From assembly GCF_000972385.1 (NCBI RefSeq), contig NZ_JXTE01000006.1:1-64000 (forward strand): a DNA stretch of 64,000 nucleotides, read 5' to 3'. Under the pieces are notes generated by a model. That model worked only from the letters and a program-made list of their open reading frames with translations. It did no database searches and was not told where the DNA came from. This document shows positions 47,931 through 56,430 of this stretch, piece by piece (the first letter of the stretch is position 1; every line of letters starts with the position of its first letter). A program made the translations under genes and the position numbers. Source of the DNA: Streptomyces sp. WM6386 (GTDB taxonomy: Bacteria > Actinomycetota > Actinomycetes > Streptomycetales > Streptomycetaceae).

Positions 47931-49346
47931 CTACGGCCGCGCCTCGTGCGAGGGCTTCGGCGCCGGCTGGATGTTCTGGTTGAGACGGAAGACGTTGTCC
48001 GGGTCGCGGTCGGCCTTGATGCGGGCCAGCCGGGCGTAGTTGCCCTTGTAGCTGGCCCGGACGCGTTCCTGGCCCTCGTCCATCATCATGTTCACGTAGG
48101 CCCCGCCCGCCGAGTACGGGTGCAGCGCGTCGAAGTAGTCGACCGTCCACCGCTTGATCAGCTCGGCGTTGGCCGGGTCGGGGTCGACTCCGGCGTAGAC
48201 CGATGCCCAGCGGGCGTGGCGGTAGGCCCAGGGTGTCTCGTCCTGGCCGACGTCGTGGGCGGCGCCGTCGATCGGGTAGAGGTGCATGGTCGACTGCATG
48301 GTGGGGACCTCGGCGCCGAACTTGGCGTGCAGTTCGACGGCGTCGTCCGGGATGTTCTCGACGAAGTCGGCGCGCCAGTACCACTGGTGGCCGGGCGGGT
48401 AGAGCCCGTCGAACGCGGACTGGATGTCGGGGTGTTGCATGGGCATGGGGGCGTGCAGCAGCGGCTGGGGCAGGGCGTCCAGGAGCGGGGCCATCTCGCG
48501 AGCGGCCGCCTCGGGGTCGGCGCCGGTGTAGCACCACACCACGCCCGCGGTCTTGCGGAGCTGGATCTCCTCGGGGAACGGCGGGGCCGGCGGCACGGTG
48601 CCGTGCAGGAAGAAGCCGTTGAGCTCGCGGGGCGCGTTCGGCAGGAAGTCCCGGTAGGCGGCGAGGACTTCGGCGCTGTCCTCGACGGCCCAGAAGGTCG
48701 GTCCGGCGACGACGGTGCTGATCTCGTGGAGCCGGAACAGGAAGGACGTCGCGACACCGAAGTTTCCGCCGCCGCCGCGGATCGCCCAGAACAGGTCGCT
48801 GTTCTCGGAGCCGCTGGCCTGTACTTTGCGGCCGTCGGCGAGGACGACTTCGGCCTCCAGCAGGTTGTCGATGGTCAGCCCGCACTTGCGGGTGAGATGG
48901 CCGAGCCCGCCGCCGGTGGTGATGCCGCCGACGCCGGTGGTGGAGATGATGCCGCTGGGGGTGGCGAGACCGTGCGCGTTGGTGGCGCGGTCGACCTCGC
49001 CCCAGACGCATCCGCCGCCGACCCGTACGGTGTGGGCGTCGGGGTCGACCCGGACCTCCTTCAGGGGTGACAGGTCGAGGACCACCCCGTCGTCGACGGT
49101 GCCGAGACCGGCGCCGTGGTGGCCGCCGCCCCGGACGGCGAGGGGCAGGTCGTGTGCGCGGGCGAAGGCGATGACGCCGGCGACGGCGTCCGCGTCGGCG
49201 CAGCGGGCGATGAGTGCGGGGCGCCGGTCGATCATGGCGTTGTAGACGGTCCGGGCCTCTTCGTAGGCCGCGTCGTCGGGGCCGATCAACTCCCCGGTGA
49301 ATCCGGTCAGTTCCGTGCGTGCCGCCTGGGCGATCGTGCTGGTCAT
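47931..49346 (-). CDS. FAD-linked oxidase, berberine-bridge-enzyme type
   Basis: 471 residues. A PCMH-type FAD domain is followed by a substrate domain and a C-terminal BBE segment (VNMMMDEGQERVRASYKGNYARLARIKADRDPDNVFRLNQNI, by parts). The flavin-linking His is in AVRGGGHHGAGLG. The Cys that gives a second covalent bond in plant BBEs (GVCPTVG) is replaced here by Ile in GIISTTGVGG, so FAD is probably bound once. Such enzymes oxidise sugars, alkaloids or secondary metabolites with oxygen. The ATG at 49346 has GGGGGA 4 nt upstream. It follows the LAL regulator gene by 109 nt on the same strand. Confidence 0.9.
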   Translation of the reverse strand: MTSTIAQAARTELTGFTGELIGPDDAAYEEARTVYNAMIDRRPALIARCADADAVAGVIAFARAHDLPLAVRGGGHHGAGLGTVDDGVVLDLSPLKEVRVDPDAHTVRVGGGCVWGEVDRATNAHGLATPSGIISTTGVGGITTGGGLGHLTRKCGLTIDNLLEAEVVLADGRKVQASGSENSDLFWAIRGGGGNFGVATSFLFRLHEISTVVAGPTFWAVEDSAEVLAAYRDFLPNAPRELNGFFLHGTVPPAPPFPEEIQLRKTAGVVWCYTGADPEAAAREMAPLLDALPQPLLHAPMPMQHPDIQSAFDGLYPPGHQWYWRADFVENIPDDAVELHAKFGAEVPTMQSTMHLYPIDGAAHDVGQDETPWAYRHARWASVYAGVDPDPANAELIKRWTVDYFDALHPYSAGGAYVNMMMDEGQERVRASYKGNYARLARIKADRDPDNVFRLNQNIQPAPKPSHEARP

Positions 49347-49382
49347 GCGGTCCCCCGTTCAGAAATCGGGTGAATCATGCCA

Positions 49383-49396
49383 ATTCGAATATTCTA
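49383..49396 (-). promoter_or_regulatory. Overlapping AT-rich palindromes before the FAD-oxidase gene
   Basis: ATTCGAAT (49383-49390) and GAATATTC (49387-49394) overlap, and the minus-strand -10-like TAGAAT covers 49391-49396. An ATTCGAAT core is also part of the GH127 operator at 52238, on the other side of the LAL regulator gene. Confidence 0.5.
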
Positions 49397-49455
49397 CTCG
49401 CGTCGCAACACAGCGGACATCCGTGGCCGTCACCCAGCTCGGGGCCGACGGGTAC

Positions 49456-52074
49456 CTACGTTTCGCCGGGAAGCGAAGCTTCACGTTCCGGCAGCAGCCC
49501 GAGCCGCGCGGCGCGGTCGGCGGCATGACGTCGGGTGGGCGCGCCAAGTTTGTCGAGCACAGCGCGTACATGGTTGTCGACCGTACGTACCGACACGACG
49601 AGCCGGGCCGCGATCTCGGCGTTGGTCAGGCCTTCCGTGAGCAGCCGCATGACCTGGAGCTGGCGCCGGGTCAGGCCGGCGGGGTTCTCACGGGTCTCGG
49701 TCAGGGGGCCGCGCGGGATGTGGCGGACGCCGAGGTGCCGCAGTTCGGTGCGGAGCAGACGGGCCCGTGGCTCGGCGCCCAGGGCGTCCAGGGCGGCGAG
49801 CGCGGTGAGTTTGTCGGCGGGGTCGGGGCTCTCCGCAAGGGCGACGGCGTGTTCGTAGGGGCAGCCCGCCGCCTCCCAGAGGGTGGCGGCCGTCCGCCAC
49901 TGACCGCGGGCCTGGAGCGCGTAAGGATGGTCCGAGTCCTCCAGTGACACGCGGTGCCCTGCCTTGGTGAGCCAGTAGCCGAGCTCGGCGCGGTACGGGA
50001 TGCCGGGCAGGCGGTCGGCCTGGGCGTGGACGGGTCCCGCTGCCGCGACGACCGCGGCGAGGTCGCCGCGCAGCCACGCCGCCTCCGCGAGGCCCGCGGC
50101 CACCGGCCCGGTGCGTTGCAGTTCCCCGGTCCGTACGGCGATCTGCCAGGCCTCGGCGAGGAGTTCGCCGGCGCCGGGCCGGCCGCAGCGGGTGCGGACC
50201 CGGGCGAGCACGGTGAGCGCGGGGCAGCGGGCGGGCACGAAGTCGTGCATGCCGTACTCGGCGTGCCTCTCGGCGTCGTCCCAGTCGGCGGCGGCGAGCC
50301 GCCGTATGGCCAGTTCGACGTGGAGGTAATTGAGGAAACCGAGGTGTTCGGCACGGTCGGCGAGGTCCATCGCCGGGGCCAGGAACGTGTCGGCCTCGTC
50401 GTACCGGAGGGTGTCGAGGAGGGTCCAGATCAGGTTGGCGTAGGACCGGCAGGCGTGTTCGACCTCGCCGGCGACGAGCGCGACGTCGAGGCTCTCCTCC
50501 AGCTGCCACCGCCCGGCGGGGTCCCCACCGCGCCAGCGGGCGCAGCCGACGTTGTTGAGGGCGTGGGACAGGATCGCCGCGTCGCCCGCCTTGCGGGCCA
50601 GGGCGATGGCGCGTTCGCCGTGTTCCACGGCTTCGGCGTAGCGGTCGGACAACATGCGCAGTTGGGCGGTGTTGCTGACGGCGAGTGCGAGGAGGCGGTC
50701 GTCGCCGGCGTGTTCCAGCACGGTGACGGCCTCCCGGGCGGCCTCCTGGGCCTGGTCGGCGTCCCCGGCCCACCAGTGGATGCGGGACAGCCAGCGCAGG
50801 TCGGCGCCGAGGGCGAGGGTGTCGCCGAGGGAGCGGCGCAGGGCGACGGCCTCACGCTGGGCGGTGACGGCGGTGGCCGAGTCGGCGATGGTGTAGCTCT
50901 CCACGGCATGGCGTTCCAGCAGGTCGGCGAGTTCGGCCGGGGTGTAGCGATGGCGTTGGCGCAGTACGAGGCGGAGTTGGGCGGCGGCCTCGCGGTGGGC
51001 GCCGGCGCCGGCCGCGTCCTTGGCCGCGTCAGGGCCGTAGCGGGCGATGGCGTCCTGATCGCCGGCGTGGTCGGCGTGGTGGACGATGCGGGCGGCGTCG
51101 GAGCCGGGCCGGGCGACGAGTGCGGCCAGGACGTTGCGGTTGAGTTCGATACGGCGGGCGGCGGGCAGGGAGTCGGCGACGGCGCGCCGGATCAGCTCGT
51201 GCCGGAACGCCACGCGCTCGGGCGCCACGGCGAGCAGTCCGCGCTGCTCGGCCTCCGCGAGTACGGCCACACCGTCGGCCAGCAGCGCGTCCACCAGCGG
51301 GCGTTCGACGGCCGAGGGGACGACGGCGAGTTGCTCCAGCGCGTCCAGCGTGGCCGCGTCCAGTCCGCGCAGCCGGGCGAGGACGGCGTCAACGACGGTC
51401 GGGGGCACTCCCCCGGTGCCGCCGGCGGCCATGATCTCGGCGACGAAGAACGGGTTGCCCGAGGTCACCTCGTACACCTGGGCGGCGTCGAGGCGCCGGG
51501 AGGCGCTCAGTGTGCGGACCGCGTCGAGGGACAGCCGGGCGAGGGGCAGCCGGTGCACCCGGGAGGTACGGGAGACCTGGCCGAGGAGATGGCGCAGGGG
51601 GTGGTCGCGGCTCAACTCGTCGTCGCGGTAGGTGAGGACGAGCAGGGCGGGGAGCTGTTCCATGCGCCGGACCAGGAAGCGCAGGGCGTCCAGCGAGGCC
51701 TCGTCGGCCCAGTGGACGTCCTCGACCACGAGGACCGCCGGGTGCGGGGTGCCGGCGAGTTCGCCGTGCAGGGCCTCATAGACGCGGTGCCGGTCGCCGC
51801 CCTCCATGACGGCCCGTGCCAGGTCGGCGCCGACGCTGCCGACGAGGTCGCGGAACGGGCCGAGAGGGCGCCGGGTGGCGAGGTCGTCGCACTGTCCGAC
51901 CAGGACGCGTGCCCGCTCGGGCAGCCGCTCCGGCATCGCCTTCACCAGACTCGACTTGCCGATTCCCGCCTCGCCGAAGACGAGCGCCACCGAACCGGCG
52001 CCGTCCGAAGCCTCTCGTGCGGCCGCGGCCAGTCGCGTCAGTTCGGGCTCGCGTTCGAGGAGCCACCGATCCAC
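49456..52074 (-). CDS. LAL-type (large ATP-binding LuxR) transcriptional regulator
   Basis: 872 residues. An N-terminal ATPase has Walker A FGEAGIGKSSLVKAM (about residues 33-47) and Walker B AVLVVEDVHWADEASLDAL. A long TPR-like helical middle follows. The C-terminal LuxR helix-turn-helix is LTRRQLQVMRLLTEGLTNAEIAARL plus VSVRTVDNHVRAVLDKLG (by parts). LAL proteins are activators of secondary metabolism or sugar use, MalT-like. It starts at a GTG (52074), with no clear ribosome site. It is upstream of and same-strand with the FAD-oxidase gene, and divergent from GH127, both of which have ATTCGAAT motifs in their promoters. Confidence 0.92.
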   Translation of the reverse strand: MDRWLLEREPELTRLAAAAREASDGAGSVALVFGEAGIGKSSLVKAMPERLPERARVLVGQCDDLATRRPLGPFRDLVGSVGADLARAVMEGGDRHRVYEALHGELAGTPHPAVLVVEDVHWADEASLDALRFLVRRMEQLPALLVLTYRDDELSRDHPLRHLLGQVSRTSRVHRLPLARLSLDAVRTLSASRRLDAAQVYEVTSGNPFFVAEIMAAGGTGGVPPTVVDAVLARLRGLDAATLDALEQLAVVPSAVERPLVDALLADGVAVLAEAEQRGLLAVAPERVAFRHELIRRAVADSLPAARRIELNRNVLAALVARPGSDAARIVHHADHAGDQDAIARYGPDAAKDAAGAGAHREAAAQLRLVLRQRHRYTPAELADLLERHAVESYTIADSATAVTAQREAVALRRSLGDTLALGADLRWLSRIHWWAGDADQAQEAAREAVTVLEHAGDDRLLALAVSNTAQLRMLSDRYAEAVEHGERAIALARKAGDAAILSHALNNVGCARWRGGDPAGRWQLEESLDVALVAGEVEHACRSYANLIWTLLDTLRYDEADTFLAPAMDLADRAEHLGFLNYLHVELAIRRLAAADWDDAERHAEYGMHDFVPARCPALTVLARVRTRCGRPGAGELLAEAWQIAVRTGELQRTGPVAAGLAEAAWLRGDLAAVVAAAGPVHAQADRLPGIPYRAELGYWLTKAGHRVSLEDSDHPYALQARGQWRTAATLWEAAGCPYEHAVALAESPDPADKLTALAALDALGAEPRARLLRTELRHLGVRHIPRGPLTETRENPAGLTRRQLQVMRLLTEGLTNAEIAARLVVSVRTVDNHVRAVLDKLGAPTRRHAADRAARLGLLPEREASLPGET

Positions 52075-52199
52075 GCGCCAGATTCTGCCACCGCGGCACC
52101 GGACGGACCCCGCCTCCGCGCCTTCCGCCCGCCACGACCTGGTGACCGGCGAGCAGTGACTTCTTGACCGAACGGCCGGAACTGATCGCTCCAGACCCG

Positions 52200-52259
52200 T
52201 TGACGCTCACCCGCCCCCTCCCTATCGTCTGGTCGACTATTCGAATGGCGTTCGAAATA
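52200..52259 (+). promoter_or_regulatory. GH127 promoter and TTCGAA dyad operator
   Basis: TTGACG (52200-52205), 17-nt spacer, TATCGT (52223-52228): a strong vegetative promoter, start near 52235. An inverted repeat with two TTCGAA half-sites (TATTCGAA 52238-52245, TTCGAAATA 52251-52259) covers the start point, a repressor position. GAGGAG precedes the ATG. Confidence 0.75.
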
Positions 52260-52283
52260 TAGAACACCGATAGAGGAGCACAC

Positions 52284-55100
52284 ATGGCACCGCCCCTCTC
52301 CAGACGCAACCTCCTCCAGGCCGCCGCCCTCACCGCGGCCGCACCCGCGATCTCGTACGCGGCAAGCGGCCGGGCCACCGCAGCCACCTCCGCCGCAGCC
52401 GCAGCCGCGCCCGCCGCCTGGACCGTGCAGCCCTTCGCGCTCGACGAGGTGGCCCTCAGGCCCGGTGTCTTCGCCGACAAGCGGCAGTTGATGCTCGACC
52501 ACGCGCGCGGCTACGACGTGAACCGGCTCCTCCAGGTCTTCCGCGCCAACGCGGGCCTCTCCACCGGCGGCGCGGTCGCACCCGGCGGCTGGGAGGGCCT
52601 GGACGGCGAGGCCAACGGCAATCTGCGCGGGCATTACACCGGCCACTTCCTGACCATGCTGTCGCAGGCGTACGCGAGCACCGGCGAGCAGGTGTTCGCG
52701 GACAGGATCGCGACCGTGATCACCGCACTGACCGAGGCCCGCGCCGCCCTGCGCACCGACCCGAAGATGCTCGCCGCCACCGGGAAGTGGGGCGCCGCAC
52801 ACGAGAACGTGCGCGGCTCCTACCAGTACGTCGACCTGCCCGCCGCGGTCCTCGGCGGCGCCTCCGCGATCACCCTGTCGGTGTGGGTCAGGCCCACCCA
52901 CGACGCCAGCTGGCAGCGCGCCTTCGACTTCGGCAACAACACCACCCGGTACATGCACCTGGCCACCCGCAACGCGAGCGGTGTGCCCCGGTTCGCCATC
53001 ACCACCAACGGCGCGGGCGGCGAGCAGGCCCTCAACGGCACGGCCGCGCTGCCGCTGAACCAGTGGAGCCATCTGGCGGTCACGATCTCCGGCAGCACCG
53101 GCACGCTGTACGTCAACGGCACGGCCGTCGCCACGAACACCGCGATGACCCTCAACCCGGCGACGCTCGGCACCCTTGCCAACAACTGGCTCGGCCGCTC
53201 GAACTACTCGGGCGATCCCGTGTACGCGGGCGCCTACGACGAGTTCAACGTCTGGTCACGCGCGCTGACCCAGGCCGAGATCACCTCGCTCCAGACCAAC
53301 GAGGCCAAGCTCTCCACGGCGGGACTCGGCAACCTCGCCTCGTACTGGTTCCAGGCCACCGCCGGCGGCACGTTCCCGGACGGCTCCGGCCGTGGCCTGA
53401 CCGCCACCCTGCGCCGCACCTGGGGCGGGCCGAGCCACCCCGGGTTCCTGGCGGCGTACCCGGAGACGCAGTTCATCGACCTGGAGACGAGGACCGCCAG
53501 CGACTACACGAAGGTGTGGGCGCCCTACTACACCGCGCACAAGATCCTGCGGGGTCTGCTGGACGCGTACGCCGCCACGGACGACGCGCGCGCCCTCGAC
53601 CTCGCATCCGGCATGGGCGACTGGATGTACTCCCGGCTGTCCGTGCTGCCCGAGGCGACACTCCAGCGCATGTGGGGGCTGTTCTCCAGCGGTGAGTTCG
53701 GCGGCATCGTCGAGGCGATCGTCGACCTGCACTCCTCCTCGGGGAAGGCCGAACACCTCGCGCTGGCCAGGCTGTTCGACCTCGACTCCCTCATCGACGC
53801 CTGCGCCGCGAACACCGACACGCTGGGCGGGCTGCACGCCAACCAGCACATACCGATCTTCACCGGTCTGCTGCGGCTGTACGACGCGACGGGCGAGACG
53901 CGTTACCTGACCGCCGCGAGGAACTTCTGGGGCATGGTCGTGCCGAACCGCATGTACGGCATCGGCGGCACCAGCACCGGCGAGTTCTGGAAGGCCTCCG
54001 GGCTGATCGCGGGCACGATCAGCGACACGAACGCCGAGACGTGCTGTGCGTACAACATGCTCAAGCTCAGCCGGACGCTGTTCTTCCACGAGCAGACCCC
54101 GAAGTACATGGACTACTACGAGCGGGCGCTGCTCAACCAGGTACTCGGCTCCAAACAGGACAAGGCCGACGCGGAGAAGCCGCTCGTCACCTACTTCATC
54201 GGCCTGACCCCCGGTCATGTGCGGGACTACACACCCAAGCAGGGCACGACCTGCTGCGAGGGCACCGGCATGGAGAGCGCCACCAAGTACCAGGACTCGG
54301 TGTACTTCAAGGCCGCCGACGGCGGCGCGCTCCACGTCAACCTCTACATCGCCTCCCAACTCACCTGGGCCGAGAAGGGAGTGACGGTCACTCAGGCCAC
54401 CGACTACCCGCGCGAGCAGGGCACCACCCTCACCTTCGGCGGCAGCAGCGCGGCCTTCGCCCTGAAATTGCGCGTGCCGTCGTGGGCCACGGCCGGATTC
54501 CAGGTGACCGTCAACGGCAGTGCGGCGAGCGGGACTCCGGCCGCCGGGAGTTACTTCACGGTGTCCCGGACCTGGAAGGCGGGCGACGTCGTCCGGATCA
54601 CCGTCCCGTTCCGGCTGCGCGTCGAAAAGGCCCTGGACGACCCGGCGTTGCAGACCCTCTTCTACGGGCCGGTCAACCTGGTCGCCCGCAACTCGGCCAC
54701 CAGCTATCTGTCGTTCGGGCTGTACGCCAACGCGGCCCTGTCCGGGGACCTGCTGCCCACCCTCGCCCCGGTGAGCGGCAAACCCCTCCACCACACCCTC
54801 GACGGCACCGAGTTCGCGCCCTTCCTGGAGGGGTCGGAGAATCCGACGCACGCCTACTTCCGGCGCTCCGAGCCCAAGGTCGTCTTCGGCACCCTCGACT
54901 CCGGGATCGCCAACCCCGCCAAGTCCGACGGCACCACGCTGCTCGACGAGATCTGGGCCGGAGCGCCGTTCGCGAGCAAGAACGCGCTCGTGACCAAGGT
55001 GACGAGCACCGTGAACGCCTGGGTGTCCGCCGGGCTGCTCTCCCAGGCGAGCGGCCAGGTGGTGATCAACACGGCGGGGCAGGCGACCTACGTGAACTGA
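52284..55100 (+). CDS. Secreted GH127 beta-L-arabinofuranosidase with inserted LamG domain
   Basis: 938 residues. A Tat-type signal (RRNLLQAAALTAAAPA) opens the protein. The catalytic domain begins with LRPGVFADKRQLMLDH and GHYTGHFLTMLSQAY, is broken at about 165-375 by a LamG-like beta-sandwich (DLPAAVLGGASAITLSVWV, then YAGAYDEFNVWSRALTQAEI), and resumes at HPGFLAAYPETQF. GH127 active-site residues are in NAETCCAYNMLKL and TTCCEGTGMESATK, which supply the zinc ligands and nucleophile Cys. The enzyme should remove beta-L-arabinofuranose from hydroxyproline-linked or pectic arabinans. A TTCGAA operator sits at its promoter. Confidence 0.92.
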   Translation: MAPPLSRRNLLQAAALTAAAPAISYAASGRATAATSAAAAAAPAAWTVQPFALDEVALRPGVFADKRQLMLDHARGYDVNRLLQVFRANAGLSTGGAVAPGGWEGLDGEANGNLRGHYTGHFLTMLSQAYASTGEQVFADRIATVITALTEARAALRTDPKMLAATGKWGAAHENVRGSYQYVDLPAAVLGGASAITLSVWVRPTHDASWQRAFDFGNNTTRYMHLATRNASGVPRFAITTNGAGGEQALNGTAALPLNQWSHLAVTISGSTGTLYVNGTAVATNTAMTLNPATLGTLANNWLGRSNYSGDPVYAGAYDEFNVWSRALTQAEITSLQTNEAKLSTAGLGNLASYWFQATAGGTFPDGSGRGLTATLRRTWGGPSHPGFLAAYPETQFIDLETRTASDYTKVWAPYYTAHKILRGLLDAYAATDDARALDLASGMGDWMYSRLSVLPEATLQRMWGLFSSGEFGGIVEAIVDLHSSSGKAEHLALARLFDLDSLIDACAANTDTLGGLHANQHIPIFTGLLRLYDATGETRYLTAARNFWGMVVPNRMYGIGGTSTGEFWKASGLIAGTISDTNAETCCAYNMLKLSRTLFFHEQTPKYMDYYERALLNQVLGSKQDKADAEKPLVTYFIGLTPGHVRDYTPKQGTTCCEGTGMESATKYQDSVYFKAADGGALHVNLYIASQLTWAEKGVTVTQATDYPREQGTTLTFGGSSAAFALKLRVPSWATAGFQVTVNGSAASGTPAAGSYFTVSRTWKAGDVVRITVPFRLRVEKALDDPALQTLFYGPVNLVARNSATSYLSFGLYANAALSGDLLPTLAPVSGKPLHHTLDGTEFAPFLEGSENPTHAYFRRSEPKVVFGTLDSGIANPAKSDGTTLLDEIWAGAPFASKNALVTKVTSTVNAWVSAGLLSQASGQVVINTAGQATYVN

Positions 55101-55103
55101 GTC

Positions 55104-55856
55104 CTACGAGCGGCGCCGGGGCTTGCCGCGCCTGGCGCCCTGGGTCTTCTTGGCGGCCGGTGGCTTGCGTCGTCCGCCGGCCGCGTCGGGGCGCTTGGGC
55201 TGCTTCTTCGGCTCGGCCTTCGCCTTGGCCTTGTCCTGAGCGGCCGGGCGGCCGCGGGTGCTGTTCACCGTGCGGCCGCGGACGATGCCGATGAAGTCCT
55301 CGACCATGTCCGTGGTCGCGTCCTCCGGCCACGACAGCGCGATGGAGGACACCGGGGCGTCCGTGACCGGCCGGTAGGTGAGGTCCTTGCGGTGGTGCAG
55401 CCGGGCGAGCGACTGCGGGACGACGAGGACGCCGATGCCGGCCGCGACCAGTTCGACGGCGTCCTCCGTGGTCGCGGGACGCTCGAAGGCGGGCCGGCCC
55501 GGCAGCCGCGACCACTCCAGGACGTCGTCCAGGGGGTGCAGCACGATCTCGTCGGCCAGGTCCTCGGTGGTGACCTCGTCGACCGCGGCGACGACGTGGT
55601 CCTTCGGGACGACGACGACCGTGGTCTCGTCGTAGAGCGGGATGGCGCTGAACACCGTACGGTCCACCGGCAGCCGTACGAGACCGGCGTCCGCGGCCCC
55701 GCCCCGCAGCGCGTCGCGCGCCTCGGCGACGGAGAGCTGGAGAAGGGTCAGCGGGACGTCGGGCAGCCGCTCGTTCCAGATCCGCACCCACTTCGAGGGG
55801 GTCACGCCCGGGACGTAGGCGAGCCGGAACTGCGGGGGTTCTTCCGAGCCTGTCAC
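55104..55856 (-). CDS. LysR substrate-binding domain protein without HTH, with basic tail
   Basis: 250 residues. The whole front part is a LysR effector-binding fold: FRLAYVPGVTPSKWVRIWNERLPDVPL (by parts), AGLVRLPVDRTVFSAIPLYDE, and VELVAAGIGVLVVPQSLARLHH. The usual N-terminal winged helix is absent. The last 50 residues are Lys/Arg/Ala/Pro-rich (GRRKPPAAKKTQGARRGK), like histone or HU tails, and may bind nucleic acid instead. The GTG start lies 6 nt after TAGCCT, so a leaderless mRNA is likely. It is divergent from DUF5997 across 58 bp, a pairing I believe is conserved in actinobacteria. Confidence 0.83.
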   Translation of the reverse strand: MTGSEEPPQFRLAYVPGVTPSKWVRIWNERLPDVPLTLLQLSVAEARDALRGGAADAGLVRLPVDRTVFSAIPLYDETTVVVVPKDHVVAAVDEVTTEDLADEIVLHPLDDVLEWSRLPGRPAFERPATTEDAVELVAAGIGVLVVPQSLARLHHRKDLTYRPVTDAPVSSIALSWPEDATTDMVEDFIGIVRGRTVNSTRGRPAAQDKAKAKAEPKKQPKRPDAAGGRRKPPAAKKTQGARRGKPRRRS

Positions 55857-55914
55857 CTGGCCAGGCTACCGGCCGTGGTCGGCGGACGTTCACCCAGTCG
55901 ATACCCTTGGCACC

Positions 55915-56322
55915 ATGACGCAGCACCAGAGCACCCAGACGATGAAGCCCGCGACCGCGGCGAAGAAGCTGGGTGTGTACCTCGAGGCCACCCCCGCCGA
56001 GTTCCGTGAGGGTGTCGTCTCGCGGGCACAGCTCACCGAGCTCCAGGCCGATCCGCCCCAGTGGCTCCAGGATCTTCGTGCCAACGGCCCGCACCCCCGT
56101 CCGGTGGTCGCGGCCAAGCTCGGCGTGTCCATCGCGGGCCTGGCGCGCGGCGGTGTCACCGAGCCGCTCACCACCGAGCAGATCGAGGCGCTGAAGCAGG
56201 AGCAGCCCGAGTGGCTGGCCAAGGAGCGCGCCACCCAGGCCGACGTCCGCAACGAGACGGTCCGGATCAAGAAGAAGCACGCCGAGGAGGCGGAGAAGGC
56301 CGAGCGCGACACCCGCGACTGA
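55915..56322 (+). CDS. DUF5997 family protein
   Basis: 135 residues, highly charged and soluble. MKPATAAKKLGVYLEATPAEF at the start and PVVAAKLGVSIAGLARGGV in the middle look like helical, possibly DNA-binding units; the C-terminal 40 residues (EWLAKERATQADVRNETV, then KKKHAEEAEKAERDTRD) form a long charged helix, perhaps a coiled coil. Function is unknown. The ATG follows TACCCT by 7 nt (leaderless type). Being back to back with the HTH-less LysR protein, it may provide the DNA-binding partner for that sensor; this is inference. Confidence 0.85.
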   Translation: MTQHQSTQTMKPATAAKKLGVYLEATPAEFREGVVSRAQLTELQADPPQWLQDLRANGPHPRPVVAAKLGVSIAGLARGGVTEPLTTEQIEALKQEQPEWLAKERATQADVRNETVRIKKKHAEEAEKAERDTRD

Positions 56323-56430
56323 CCTCAGGTGCCCCCGCGATCCGCCGCTCGGATGGATTCCCGCGTCCGGGGAGTGCAACGCCGCTCGTGGTGGCCGCCT
56401 GTGTGACCCGGCGACGCAAGGCTGTCGCGC

